From Pelosinus fermentans DSM 17108 (GTDB lineage: Bacteria; Bacillota; Negativicutes; DSM-13327), in the NCBI RefSeq assembly GCF_000271485.2, contig NZ_AKVN02000001.1, forward strand, positions 2,753,501-2,817,500: DNA of 64,000 nucleotides. Direction: 5' to 3'. The position numbers and the translations under genes were made by a program. Within the stretch, counting starts at the first letter, position 1; every line of letters begins with the position of its first letter. The notes beneath the pieces are model-generated. The model was not told where the DNA came from, did no database searches, and saw only the letters and a program-made list of their open reading frames with translations. Of this stretch, positions 25,733-35,102 are shown in pieces.

Positions 25733-27457
25733 CTACATCTCCTTACCTACTTGTGAGTAAAATATTTCTTGATAAATTTCACAACTTTCCATCAGTTCAC
25801 GATGCTTGCCAATACCCACAATTTCCCCTTGATCAAGTACTATTATTCTATCTAAATCCACAATGGAGATAATCCGCTGAGCAATAATAAGACAAGTAAG
25901 ATTTTTGGCATATTGTTTTAAGGCTTCTTTTATTTTCTCTTCTGTAAGCACATCAACAGCACTTGTTGCATCATCTAAAATAAGAATTTCCGGCTTTTTA
26001 ACAAATGCTCTTGCAATCGCCAGCCGCTGCTTTTGTCCACCAGAAAAATTGACGCCACCCTGCCCAACTTTTGTTTGATACCCTTCAGGTAATGCAATAA
26101 TAAAGTCGTGTGCTTGCGCAACCCTAGCTGCAGTTTCAATTTCCTCCATCGTAGCATTTTCTTTTCCCCATTTTATATTATCCATAATGGTACCAGTAAA
26201 TAGTATTGATTTCTGAGGCACAATACCTATTTTCTCTCGTATCCACTTTGGGTTTATGTCCTTCACATCTTCCCCATCAATTTTGATAGAACCAGAAGTT
26301 ACATCATAAAAACGAGGAATCAACTGAATAAGACTACTCTTGCCTGAACCTGTAGAACCAATGATCCCAATCCGTTCTCCTGGCATACAGGTCATCGTAA
26401 CATTTTTAATAACTGCCTCTTCCTTCATTTTTCCATAAGAAAAATATACATTTTGAAAATCAATTCTACCTTTAATAACTGTCATCGAACTAGGACAACA
26501 ATCCCATGTCATCCGATCTTCTTGAGCAAATACCTCACTAATACGCTCTGTTGATGCTTTTGCTCTCACGAACATATTAAAAACCATAGAAATTAACAGC
26601 AATGAGAACAACATTTGTGTCATATAATTAATAAATGCAATAATATGGCCTGCCTGCATTTCTCCTAAATGTACATACTTTCCTCCAAACCAGAGCACTG
26701 CTGCAATACCAAAATTTACTGTAAGCATAATCCCCGGCCCAAAAATAGAGATCATCCGCATCGCTTTAACAGATTTGAATTGGAGTTCTTGATTTGCTTT
26801 ATTAAATTTCTCTACTTCATAATCAAATCGATTAAACGCCTTTACAATCCTGACACCAGATAAATATTCTCTCATTACACTATTTAACTGGTCAAGAACC
26901 TGTTGAACCTTTATAAAAAAAGGAAAACCAAATTTCATATTAATAAGGATTAATATCCCTACAATCGGAATGACCACTGCCAAGATCAATGCTAATTTAG
27001 CATTGAGTTGTATCGCCATAATAAGACTTCCGATGCACAAAAAAGGCCCCTTGATAAAGATTCTCATGAGTCCATTTACAAGATTCTGGATTTGCGTAAC
27101 ATCATTTGTTAAGCGCGTTACCAAAGAAGCTCTATCAAAGTGCTCAATATTTTCAAGAGACAATGTTTGAATTTTTTTATATAAATCCAATCTCAGCTCA
27201 GTCCCAAATTTTTGCGAAACAGTACTTGATATAATATTGCGGAAAGACGCTGCAATGGCTCCTAATGCTGTAATAAAGAGCATGAAACCTCCTTTTAAAA
27301 GAACATATTCCATATTCTTTCCGGCTATCCCCACATCAATAATTTGCGACATGATCGCCGGCAATATAAGATCACACACCGTCTCACACATTACAAAAAA
27401 TACAGCCAGAAAAAATTTTTTACCATATTTTCCTGTGTAACGACTAAAAAAGTTCAT
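25733..27457 (-). CDS. ABC exporter subunit (degenerate ATP site)
   Basis: This 574-residue half-transporter is the partner of the gene downstream. It has six transmembrane segments and a nucleotide-binding domain with Walker A GSTGSGKSS and signature FSGGQ. Walker B ends ILILDDATSAVD, with aspartate replacing the catalytic glutamate, and the H-loop reads IIAQRIIS, with glutamine replacing histidine. These changes match the inactive site of heterodimeric exporters of the BmrCD/LmrCD/TM287-288 type, where only the composite site with the partner's Walker B hydrolyses ATP. A promoter with an overlapping palindrome lies upstream. Confidence 0.92.
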   Translation of the reverse strand: MNFFSRYTGKYGKKFFLAVFFVMCETVCDLILPAIMSQIIDVGIAGKNMEYVLLKGGFMLFITALGAIAASFRNIISSTVSQKFGTELRLDLYKKIQTLSLENIEHFDRASLVTRLTNDVTQIQNLVNGLMRIFIKGPFLCIGSLIMAIQLNAKLALILAVVIPIVGILILINMKFGFPFFIKVQQVLDQLNSVMREYLSGVRIVKAFNRFDYEVEKFNKANQELQFKSVKAMRMISIFGPGIMLTVNFGIAAVLWFGGKYVHLGEMQAGHIIAFINYMTQMLFSLLLISMVFNMFVRAKASTERISEVFAQEDRMTWDCCPSSMTVIKGRIDFQNVYFSYGKMKEEAVIKNVTMTCMPGERIGIIGSTGSGKSSLIQLIPRFYDVTSGSIKIDGEDVKDINPKWIREKIGIVPQKSILFTGTIMDNIKWGKENATMEEIETAARVAQAHDFIIALPEGYQTKVGQGGVNFSGGQKQRLAIARAFVKKPEILILDDATSAVDVLTEEKIKEALKQYAKNLTCLIIAQRIISIVDLDRIIVLDQGEIVGIGKHRELMESCEIYQEIFYSQVGKEM

Positions 27458-27508
27458 GCTTTCAATCTCCTTGAAAGTTCCAAATTAATGCTAAAATTAT
27501 AAGATAAG

Positions 27509-27548
27509 CAACTATAGTACATTATACACTATATCGTATAGTTGTTAA
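27509..27548 (-). promoter_or_regulatory. Promoter and operator of the ABC exporter operon
   Basis: TTAACA and TATAAT with a 16-base spacer lie on the minus strand (27521-27548). An inverted repeat, CAACTATA/TATAGTTG (27509-27516 and 27537-27544), surrounds the -10 region and looks like a repressor site. No regulator gene is adjacent. Confidence 0.6.
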
Positions 27549-27602
27549 GAATCGCTGCACTGAGTATTTCAAGATTCTTTTATATTTTTTTCTTTTATTC
27601 TA

Positions 27603-27631
27603 TTGACAAGAAGTGTTTTAATGATTAGAAT
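27603..27631 (+). promoter_or_regulatory. Promoter of leuA
   Basis: Consensus TTGACA, a 17-base spacer and TAGAAT, just upstream of the T-box on the plus strand. Confidence 0.75.
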
Positions 27632-27639
27632 AAGTAACA

Positions 27640-27893
27640 ATATAGTCAAAGGTAATGACTGGGAATAGTAGATGTTTAGAAATTTTCAGAGAGCCGAAGG
27701 TTGGTGCGATTCGGTAAATTTTAGGCATTGAACTCACCCATGAGCTGCAGCCCGATAATGTAGGGTGAGCCGGAATTCCACCGTTACAGGGATAGATGGT
27801 GTTTGCCATCGAAAAAGGGGGTTCATTTTTGAACCAATTAGGGTGGTACCGCGAGTTAACCTCGTCTCTATTATAGTAGAGACGAGGTTTTTT
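27640..27893 (+). promoter_or_regulatory. T-box leader of leuA (Leu)
   Basis: The leader has a CUC leucine specifier at 27733-27735 in the context GAACTCACC, the antiterminator AGGGTGGTACCGCGAG at 27840-27855, and a terminator AACCTCGTCTCTA/TAGAGACGAGGTT with a T-run ending at 27893. Together with the promoter it fills most of the 27458-27963 gap. Low leucine would raise uncharged tRNA-Leu and switch leuA on. Confidence 0.95.
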
Positions 27894-27963
27894 AGTGTCT
27901 AAATCCGGATTAGTCACTAAAAATCTCCATGATTATATAGAATAAACTTAGGAGGTATTTTTA

Positions 27964-29526
27964 ATGAGTAGAAGAGTATTAGTATTGGATACAACCTTAC
28001 GAGATGGCGAACAAGTGCCTGGTGCAAAACTCAATATATACGAAAAACTTGAAATTGCTCATCAATTAAAAAAATTAAATGTAGATATTATTGAAGCTGG
28101 TTTCCCTTCTTCTTCTAAAGGTGACTTTGACTCTGTACAAAGAATTGCCAAGGAAATTATAGATGGTCCGATGATTACGGCTTTGGCAAGAGCTGTTAAA
28201 GCAGATCTTGATGCAGTCTATGAAAGTATTAAATATGCGCAAAATCCCCTCATTCATATTGTTTTAGGAACCTCTGCCATTCATGTTGAGAAAAAATTTA
28301 ATAAATCTAAAGAATCAATTTTAGAAATGGGCATTGACGCCGTACGATATGCAAAGACATTACTTCCTAATGTTCAATACTCTACAGAAGATGCCTCCAG
28401 AAGCGATTTTGAATACCTTTGGAAAACGATTGAACAAGTAGTAAAAGCTGGAGCCACCATGATTAATATCCCTGATACGGTTGGATATGCGGTCCCTGAA
28501 GAATTTGGCGAACTAATTAATAAAATTAATTATAGATTAAAAAATTTAAATGATAAGGTAATATTAAGTGTACATTGTCACAATGATACAGGTCTTGCTA
28601 CGGCCAATACCTTAATTGCTGTCAAAAATGGAGCCACTAAAGTAGAATGTACCTTAAATGGTATTGGCGAACGTGCAGGCAATGCAGCATTAGAAGAAGT
28701 AGCAGTGGGTCTTAAGCTACGTTCCTCCTATTACAATGCCCACACTAATGTGGTGCTTAAAGAAATAAAAACAACCTCAAAGCTTGTCAGCACTTTAATG
28801 GGATTAGATATCCAGGTTAACAAAGCAATTACCGGTGACAATGCTTTTGCTCATTCCTCTGGTATACACCAAGATGGTCTGCTAAAATCTCGTGATGCCT
28901 ATGAAATTATTAGACCCGAAGATGTTGGCGTGGAAAATATGGAACTCATTCTAACAGCCAGATCGGGAAGACATGCCTTTAAAGATGCTATCAGCAAAAT
29001 CATACACAAAAACATCGAAAATAAGGACTTCGAAAATCTTTTCAATAATTTTTTGAACCTTGCCGACTTAAAGAAAGAAGTCTATACTCATGATCTCTAT
29101 TACCTCGTTGACCGCTACTATTTTGAGCAAGGCAATACCCAAGCAGAAGTACACACGGTAAGCGGAAAGTTATATGAACTCGTGGCTTCCCAGGTAATCA
29201 GTAATGATATTTTTCCATCTGCAAGTGTACGCTTAAAACGTGGTGAAGAATTTTTTAAAGACAGCGCAGTTGGAGATGGTCCTATTGATGCGCTTTATAC
29301 AGCCATAAAGAACATTGTAGGTTTTGACATCGAATTAGTGGAATATAAGATCACTAGTGTTTCAAGAGGCAAAGAGGCTCTAGGACGCGTCAATTTACAA
29401 ATTCGATATAACAATAAAGTCTATTCATCTAAAGCAGTCGACACAGATATTATAAGAGCCAGCGCTTTAGCTTTTCTCAATGGCGTAAACATGATTATCA
29501 TTGAAGACATTGGTAACGAAAAATAA
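27964..29526 (+). CDS. leuA: 2-isopropylmalate synthase
   Basis: LeuA condenses acetyl-CoA with 2-oxoisovalerate, the first committed step of leucine synthesis. This 520-residue protein has the TIM-barrel catalytic domain with the metal-binding TTLRDGEQVPGA at the N-terminus and the SVHCHNDTGLATANT and GERAGNAALEE motifs. A linker and a C-terminal leucine-binding allosteric domain (from about residue 385) follow. TAGGAGG precedes the ATG. Other leu genes are not next to it, so this is a stand-alone unit with its own T-box and terminator. Confidence 0.95.
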   Translation: MSRRVLVLDTTLRDGEQVPGAKLNIYEKLEIAHQLKKLNVDIIEAGFPSSSKGDFDSVQRIAKEIIDGPMITALARAVKADLDAVYESIKYAQNPLIHIVLGTSAIHVEKKFNKSKESILEMGIDAVRYAKTLLPNVQYSTEDASRSDFEYLWKTIEQVVKAGATMINIPDTVGYAVPEEFGELINKINYRLKNLNDKVILSVHCHNDTGLATANTLIAVKNGATKVECTLNGIGERAGNAALEEVAVGLKLRSSYYNAHTNVVLKEIKTTSKLVSTLMGLDIQVNKAITGDNAFAHSSGIHQDGLLKSRDAYEIIRPEDVGVENMELILTARSGRHAFKDAISKIIHKNIENKDFENLFNNFLNLADLKKEVYTHDLYYLVDRYYFEQGNTQAEVHTVSGKLYELVASQVISNDIFPSASVRLKRGEEFFKDSAVGDGPIDALYTAIKNIVGFDIELVEYKITSVSRGKEALGRVNLQIRYNNKVYSSKAVDTDIIRASALAFLNGVNMIIIEDIGNEK

Positions 29527-29550
29527 CGCACAATACTTGATAATTTACTA

Positions 29551-29611
29551 TTGCCAAAAGGCATACAACTCCTTCTTCTATTGAAGTAAGAGTTGTATGC
29601 CTTTATGGCAA
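29551..29611 (+). terminator. Terminator of leuA
   Basis: GGCATACAACTC/GAGTTGTATGCC followed by TTTAT, extended by an outer TTGCCA/TGGCAA pair. It starts about 25 bases after the stop and may also act for the convergent gene. Confidence 0.85.
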
Positions 29612-29636
29612 TATGATACGGATTATCCATCTTCAG

Positions 29637-30185
29637 CTACTGGCACCCTTCACAGCCTTCCGAAATCGTCTTCTTACCGTGATTCTTTACCCTAGGCACT
29701 GCATAGGAGGCAGGCTTTGATGCAATACTTTCTAGCGTCGCTATATAAAATTCAGGCAATCCCTGCTCTTTTGCCCCTTGAACAATTATATCTAAATACT
29801 CGGTGCTAGGCAGCTTAGGTTTTCCCAATCTGGCTTTCTTATAAATACTTGCTTCTCTGACCCTACTTTGCTCATCAAGTACTTCTACCGGATAATGAAA
29901 ATACTCCCCAGTTCCATCTAACCTAACGTCTTCGCAATTATCTAATTGTTCCCAATCATAAGATTCTAATTGATACAACACTCCCCACACTTCCGATTGA
30001 GTATCAGGAATAACAGTTTCTACAGCTCCATCCCAGATAACAGAATTTTCATAAAACCCTATTTTATGCTCCGGTAATCGGGCTATGCAAAGTACACGTG
30101 GCTTAGTGCATTTTTGCTTCATTCTTTCAAAATCGAGATTAAACCCATAAGCAAAATAAAGACGACTTGGATTGGTTGTTCCCAT
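29637..30185 (-). CDS. Gamma-glutamylcyclotransferase-like protein
   Basis: This 182-residue protein has the AIG2/GGCT beta-barrel pattern: LYFAYGFNLD near the N-terminus, EVWGVLYQLESYDWEQLDNCED in the middle, and EYLDIIVQGAKEQGLPEFYIATL later. Such enzymes release 5-oxoproline from gamma-glutamyl compounds or related amides. The family motif is usually YGSNL; here the serine is phenylalanine, so the active-site loop is altered. The last residues, GCEGCQ, add a C-x2-C tail. The start codon is ATG at 30183-30185. Confidence 0.7.
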   Translation of the reverse strand: MGTTNPSRLYFAYGFNLDFERMKQKCTKPRVLCIARLPEHKIGFYENSVIWDGAVETVIPDTQSEVWGVLYQLESYDWEQLDNCEDVRLDGTGEYFHYPVEVLDEQSRVREASIYKKARLGKPKLPSTEYLDIIVQGAKEQGLPEFYIATLESIASKPASYAVPRVKNHGKKTISEGCEGCQ

Positions 30186-30283
30186 ATGATTACACCCCTT
30201 TTATTTTCTACTCATGATCTGCAGGTTATTTAAGCCGCTATCAGTGCAGCCGAACATCCTTCAGCAGGAAGCATAGCAATAAA

Positions 30284-30324
30284 TAAAAAAGCGCCAAAAA
30301 CAATACGAATTGTCTTGGAGCGCC
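30284..30324 (-). terminator. Terminator of the purine catabolic operon
   Basis: On the minus strand GGCGCTCCAAGACAAT pairs imperfectly with ATTGTTTTTGGCGCT and is followed by TTTTTTATTT. It lies about 145 bases after the last gene of the ygeX operon. The rest of 30186-30468 shows no gene. Confidence 0.75.
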
Positions 30325-30468
30325 ATTGCTTCACTACTTTATTCTCTTTTGAGTTCCTTTAGAATATCATATCTCAAAGTAAGAGATATGTCTAATAAAA
30401 TTTTAATCAATATATAATAATAGCAGCTGCAGTTTTTCTATTTTATGATTTTTGATGAATATATCCTG

Positions 30469-30789
30469 CTAGCTGCTACAAATCACTTGCAGGAAGATCT
30501 CCATTGTACCACCGCAAACCATACCTTCATCAGCAGCAGTATCATCGAGTAACGACAGAATATGAGTAAACGACACCCCCTCATCCAATGCTCGAAGAGC
30601 TTGTAACTTAGCTTCTGACTCTGTACAACCACCACCAATCGTACCTAGTATCTTTCCATCAGGATAGACAAGCATCTTGGTGCCAGCTTTACGAGGCGTC
30701 GATCCACGAGTATCAATGACCGTGACTAATACAGCCCTACTCTTTTCCTCTTTAACTATACAAATAGCCTTAAAAATTTTCGCATCCAT
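30469..30789 (-). CDS. XdhC/CoxI-family domain protein (N-terminal type)
   Basis: This 106-residue protein corresponds to the CoxI domain that forms the N-terminal part of XdhC-type maturation factors. Visible motifs are VTVIDTRGSTPRKAGTKMLVYPDG and LGTIGGGCTESE, ending DEGMVCGGTMEIFLQ, all typical of XdhC. XdhC proteins bind the molybdenum cofactor and insert its sulfido ligand into xanthine dehydrogenase. The ATG at 30787-30789 has AGGAGG seven bases upstream and follows the stop of the Rossmann-domain gene by one base. The usual single protein is therefore split in two, with the domain genes in reversed order. Confidence 0.85.
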   Translation of the reverse strand: MDAKIFKAICIVKEEKSRAVLVTVIDTRGSTPRKAGTKMLVYPDGKILGTIGGGCTESEAKLQALRALDEGVSFTHILSLLDDTAADEGMVCGGTMEIFLQVICSS

Positions 30790-30790
30790 C

Positions 30791-31555
30791 TTATTCCCTC
30801 CTTTTACCGCTAAGCGGTAAGCAGGTAGCATTTCGAGCTGATGCTAATATCTCTGCAACAATACTAAGAGCAATTTCCGCTGGTGTCTGAGCACCAAGGT
30901 CAAGACCAATGGGAGCTCGCAGACGTGATAAATTCTCTGCTGCGATACCTTCTTCAGTCAGTTTGTCCCTAATCCCTTTCACCCTTCGTTTACTACCGAT
31001 CATCCCTAGATACGGTACCGGATAATTAAGTACAGCCCGTAAACATTCTAAATCATAACGATGCCCTCTAGTAACTATGATAATTGCCGAATAATCGTTA
31101 CTTTCTACGTCTTTTAAAGCAGTTCCAAAGTTTTCACAAATAACTTTTTCTGCATTGGGGAAAGAAAGGGTATTGGCAAACTCTGGACGGTCATCTATTA
31201 CTGTTACAGCATAACCAATCAGATGCAACAATTCTACTACGGGCTGACTGATGTGTCCACCACCTAGCACTAAAGCACTCAGACGAGTGCACAAACAATC
31301 CCAAAAAAGGCGGTAAGCCCCCTCATATTCTATTTCTATGATAGTGGGCCTCTGCCAATTTGCTGTTTCTATCTTATTAACAACCAAAGCTGTAAATTCT
31401 TTGTCAATAAGCATTCCTTCAAACTCATTTCCCTTGGATATAGTCAACATTTTTCCTAAGTGAATTGTTTGATCTTTCGGAGTGCCTACTATTGTTATAA
31501 TTTGCGTCGATTGAAAATGATTGAATTGTTGTAAAATATTTGAGAAATGATCCAT
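30791..31555 (-). CDS. XdhC Rossmann-domain protein (C-terminal type)
   Basis: This 254-residue protein carries the XdhC C-terminal Rossmann domain. ALVLGGGHISQPVVELLHLIGYAVTVIDDRPEFAN is followed by VTRGHRYDLECLRAVL, PYLGMIGSKRRV and IGLDLGAQTPAEIALSIVAEILA. The first 90 residues are less conserved. With the CoxI-domain protein encoded immediately downstream it should assemble a complete maturation factor for the molybdenum hydroxylases of this island. The ATG at 31553-31555 follows AAGGAG by five bases; an upstream TTG is less likely. In E. coli comparable functions are spread over yqeB and relatives. Confidence 0.85.
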   Translation of the reverse strand: MDHFSNILQQFNHFQSTQIITIVGTPKDQTIHLGKMLTISKGNEFEGMLIDKEFTALVVNKIETANWQRPTIIEIEYEGAYRLFWDCLCTRLSALVLGGGHISQPVVELLHLIGYAVTVIDDRPEFANTLSFPNAEKVICENFGTALKDVESNDYSAIIIVTRGHRYDLECLRAVLNYPVPYLGMIGSKRRVKGIRDKLTEEGIAAENLSRLRAPIGLDLGAQTPAEIALSIVAEILASARNATCLPLSGKRRE

Positions 31556-31614
31556 ATCTTCTCCTTTCCACAAACCTTAGATAAGGCCGACTAAGGGTAA
31601 TCTTGATTCCTTCA

Positions 31615-32991
31615 TCATATCAACTTACGTAGCAAATAAATCCCCTTAGGGTCTTCGTCACACAAATTGCCATTTTGTACAACCTGCTGCCCTCGCAAAA
31701 AAACGTGTAAAGCTTTACCTTTTTGTTGAAACCCTTCATAAGGTGTATAGTCAACTCGCTGTTGCTGGACTTGGGCGCTAATTACTGAGACATCACTTAT
31801 ATCCCATACTACAATATCAGCATCACTGCCTGGTGCTATCGTTCCTTTGCGAGGAAATAGTCCAAAGATTTTTGCTGGCTGAGTTGCAGTTACATTAACA
31901 AATGTATTTATACTGATTTTTCCTGGGACAACACCATAAGTATAGAGGAGTCCTAAGCGATTCTCCACTCCTGGAATACCATTTGGGATCATACTAAAGT
32001 CATGCAAACCAGCATCTTTCTGTCCATGAAAATTGAAAGAGCAATGATCTGTGGCAACAACATCAAGCATTCCATCATGTAAACCTCGCCAAAGAAAATC
32101 CTGATTTTCTTTCTTGCGCAAGGGAGGCGATATTACATATTTGGCGCTTTCAAAATGATCTTTGCTATAATAACTTTCATCCAACAATAAATACTGAGGA
32201 CATGTCTCAGCATAAACTCGATTACCCCTACATTTTGCCTTCATCACAATTTGCAAAGCATTATTTGAACTTAAATGTACAATATAAACTAACGATTGGG
32301 CAGCATGTGCTAAAGCAATAATCCTGTAAACAGCCTCCTCTTCTGCCACAATAGGGCGCGATAGAGGATGATAATAAGGCGTTACATTCCCTTGACTGCG
32401 ATAACGCTTTACTAAATTGTAGATCATATCCCCGTTTTCACAATGGACACAAACTAGCACGCCGCACTGTTTACTCTTAACTAAGGCTTGAAATAAAATA
32501 TCATCATCAACCTGCAAAAAATTTTTATAAGCCATATATAATTTAATAGAAGTCACCCCAGCGCTTTGTGATAACCAACCTATTTCCTCAGCTATATCAT
32601 CATTCCATTCCGTTATAGCCATATGGAAGCCATAATCCACATAACAGTTTCCTTGAGCCTTAGCGTGCCAGTTGGCCAAAGCCGCCTTAAGAGTTTGACC
32701 TTTAAATTGAGTTGCATAATCAATAATCGTCGTTGTCCCACCCATGATTGCCCCTTGTGTACCACTGATAAAATCGTCAGCAGTGGCAGTATTGCCTACT
32801 GGCAAATCAAAATGTGTATGGACATCAACACCTCCGGGAAGTAAAAGATGCCCTTCTACATCCAAGATTCTATCCTCAGGTAAAATAATTTCCTTGCCGA
32901 TAGCAACAATTTTTTCACCTTCAATACGAATATCGGCTTTATAGTAATCAACAGCTGTTACAATAGTTCCACCACGCAAAACAATCCCCAC
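31615..32991 (-). CDS. hyuA: Hydantoinase/dihydropyrimidinase (HyuA, YgeZ-like)
   Basis: This 458-residue cyclic amidohydrolase opens hydantoin or dihydropyrimidine-type rings. The binuclear metal site is visible: VDVHTHFD (first HxH), the carboxylated lysine in TSIKLYMAYKN near 150, VHCEN, VHLSS and ATDHCSF. The start is GTG at 32989-32991, seven bases after GGAGG. It follows carbamate kinase in the ygeX operon. In this context it should hydrolyse a cyclic ureide made from urate or xanthine rather than a pyrimidine; that substrate assignment is inference. Confidence 0.9.
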   Translation of the reverse strand: MGIVLRGGTIVTAVDYYKADIRIEGEKIVAIGKEIILPEDRILDVEGHLLLPGGVDVHTHFDLPVGNTATADDFISGTQGAIMGGTTTIIDYATQFKGQTLKAALANWHAKAQGNCYVDYGFHMAITEWNDDIAEEIGWLSQSAGVTSIKLYMAYKNFLQVDDDILFQALVKSKQCGVLVCVHCENGDMIYNLVKRYRSQGNVTPYYHPLSRPIVAEEEAVYRIIALAHAAQSLVYIVHLSSNNALQIVMKAKCRGNRVYAETCPQYLLLDESYYSKDHFESAKYVISPPLRKKENQDFLWRGLHDGMLDVVATDHCSFNFHGQKDAGLHDFSMIPNGIPGVENRLGLLYTYGVVPGKISINTFVNVTATQPAKIFGLFPRKGTIAPGSDADIVVWDISDVSVISAQVQQQRVDYTPYEGFQQKGKALHVFLRGQQVVQNGNLCDEDPKGIYLLRKLI

Positions 32992-33082
32992 AGCAGCGCC
33001 TCCATTAAAACTACAGTGATACTCATCTTTTTAGTATCTCTGTAGTCTATCTATTTGTGCAAAACAATTACCAGTTTAACAA

Positions 33083-34033
33083 CTATGGATATATATGTGT
33101 ACCGGTTTTTCCAGATACCGCTGCTTCCAAAGACTCAGTATTAGTAATAATAGCTTTTTTACCGCCACTTTCCAAGAAATTTATTACAGCTTGAATTTTA
33201 GGTAACATACTGCCAGGAGCAAAATGATTTTCTTGAACATATTGCTTCAATTCATGTAAAGTCACTTTCTCCAATGCTCTTTCATCCGCTTTACCATAAT
33301 TCAGATACACTAAAGGTACACTTGTTGAAATAATAAGTACGTCTGCATTGATTTGTGCTGCCAGCAAGCTGGAAGCGAAATCCTTGTCAATAACTGCATC
33401 AATTCCTTTTAATGTGCCATCATCCTGTTGAATAACAGGAATACCACCACCGCCAACTGCTACAAGACAATATCCTTCTACAACCAACTTTCTAATAATA
33501 TCAATTTCGACAATTTTCTTTGGGAAAGGGGACGCAACAACACGACGATAACCTCTGCCGGCATCACTTACCAACACCCAAGTAGGGTTTTCCGATTTAA
33601 TCTTTTGAATATGCTCTTCTGTATAAAAAGAGCCAATTGGCTTTATTGGATTTTCAAAAGCCGAATCCTTAGCATCAACAATTACCTGGGTGACAATGGT
33701 AACGGCAGACTTATCAATACCTCTTCTATTAAATTCATTATCCATAGCCTGCTGTATCTGATAACCAATAGCACCCTGCGTATCTGCACCGCAGCTTACC
33801 AAAGGCACAGGATGCATTCCTGCTGCCTCCGTGGCAATTTCGGATCGCCTTAAAATAAAGCCTACTTGAGGGCCATTACCATGAGTGATGATTACATTGT
33901 AGCCTTTTTCCATCATGCCAGTAATACTTCGTGCAGTTTCACAAACAGCATTATACTGATCTTCAATCGTTTGATGGGAATTGTCACTAATCAAAGAATT
34001 ACCTCCGATGGCTATAACAGCAAGCTTATTCAT
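33083..34033 (-). CDS. arcC: Carbamate kinase (YqeA/ArcC)
   Basis: This 316-residue amino acid kinase-fold enzyme makes ATP from carbamoyl phosphate and ADP, releasing carbamate that decays to ammonia and CO2. Motifs are the N-terminal AVIAIGGNSL, THGNGPQVG, VSDAGRGYRRVVASPFPK, AVGGGGIPV, IDKDFASSLLA and the C-terminal GSMLPKIQAVINFLESGGKKAIIT. Its start is two bases after the ygeW stop, with AAGG just before the ATG, so translation is probably coupled. It is the energy-conserving step of the pathway. Confidence 0.95.
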   Translation of the reverse strand: MNKLAVIAIGGNSLISDNSHQTIEDQYNAVCETARSITGMMEKGYNVIITHGNGPQVGFILRRSEIATEAAGMHPVPLVSCGADTQGAIGYQIQQAMDNEFNRRGIDKSAVTIVTQVIVDAKDSAFENPIKPIGSFYTEEHIQKIKSENPTWVLVSDAGRGYRRVVASPFPKKIVEIDIIRKLVVEGYCLVAVGGGGIPVIQQDDGTLKGIDAVIDKDFASSLLAAQINADVLIISTSVPLVYLNYGKADERALEKVTLHELKQYVQENHFAPGSMLPKIQAVINFLESGGKKAIITNTESLEAAVSGKTGTHIYP

Positions 34034-34035
34034 CC

Positions 34036-35040
34036 TTATCGGCCACCCATTAAGAGAGTCATAACGGCTTTTGCAGTATGAAGGCGATTCTCAGCTTCAT
34101 CATATACGATAGAATGAGGACCATCAATCACAGAATCCTCAACTTCATTATTTCGATCAGCAGGCAAAGCATGCATATACATTACAGTTTTATCTGCAGT
34201 TTCCATCTTAGCCTCAGTACATTTCCAAGATTTTTGCGCTATAAGTTTATCATCAACAACAGAAACAGCACCAGAAGCAGCAACGCCTGTTTGGTCATTA
34301 ACCCAATTTCCCCAGTTTTTAGGAATGACAATTTGTGCTCCTTCATAAGCTGCGGCCTCATCATTCGTGACTGTTACAGTACCGCCATATGTAGCAGCAT
34401 TTTCCTTGGCCTGTTCAATGACCCAATCAGGAAGTTCCCAACCTTTAGGATGAGCCAGCCATACATCCATGCCATAACGAGGGAATGCCAACAATTGTGA
34501 TACAGGCACAGAAATTGGTTTCTTATGACTTTCCGCATACGCCCAAATGATAGCAACCTTTACACGTTTTAAATCACCAAGTTTTTCTTTCATGGTCATT
34601 AAATCCGCTAATGCTTGGAACGGATGGTAGAGGTCACACTGTAGGTTCATGATAGGTTTATGGGACCATTTCGCCATTTCATTCAGATATTTATTACCAT
34701 AACCCCAGTTGCAATAACGGCAAGCAATAGCATGACCAAAACGAGAAAGGATAATGGCTGTATCTTTCGCACTTTCACCATGTGCAATTTGCATACTGCT
34801 AGAATCAAGAAAACCTGCATGCCCACCAAGTTGAGCAAAGCCAGCTTCCATAGAATTCCTAGTGCGAGTTGATTGCTCAAAGAACATTAAAAACATAGAT
34901 TGATTTGGTAAATAATTCGTAGGAACACCCATAGCAAATTTTTTCTTAAGATCAAATGACACTTCAAGCATAGTATCTACTTCTTCTCTAGTAAAATCTT
35001 CCAGGTTGATGAAATGTCTCCCACGAAAAATGGTTTGCAT
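34036..35040 (-). CDS. ygeW: Knotted carbamoyltransferase YgeW
   Basis: This 334-residue protein belongs to the aspartate/ornithine carbamoyltransferase superfamily. The carbamoyl phosphate loop reads FEQSTRTRNSMEAGFAQLGG and the later HALPADRNNEVEDSVIDGP matches the HxLP motif. Sequence and gene order identify the YgeW group. It is shorter than E. coli YgeW as I recall that protein (about 396 residues). In the reverse direction it would release carbamoyl phosphate from a ureido compound, feeding the kinase gene that starts 2 bases later. The real substrate in this organism is inferred, not seen. Confidence 0.9.
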   Translation of the reverse strand: MQTIFRGRHFINLEDFTREEVDTMLEVSFDLKKKFAMGVPTNYLPNQSMFLMFFEQSTRTRNSMEAGFAQLGGHAGFLDSSSMQIAHGESAKDTAIILSRFGHAIACRYCNWGYGNKYLNEMAKWSHKPIMNLQCDLYHPFQALADLMTMKEKLGDLKRVKVAIIWAYAESHKKPISVPVSQLLAFPRYGMDVWLAHPKGWELPDWVIEQAKENAATYGGTVTVTNDEAAAYEGAQIVIPKNWGNWVNDQTGVAASGAVSVVDDKLIAQKSWKCTEAKMETADKTVMYMHALPADRNNEVEDSVIDGPHSIVYDEAENRLHTAKAVMTLLMGGR

Positions 35041-35102
35041 AATAATAATCCCCCTAAATTTTTTATATTTATAGAAAAATGATTTTTAATAAAAAACAAA
35101 CA

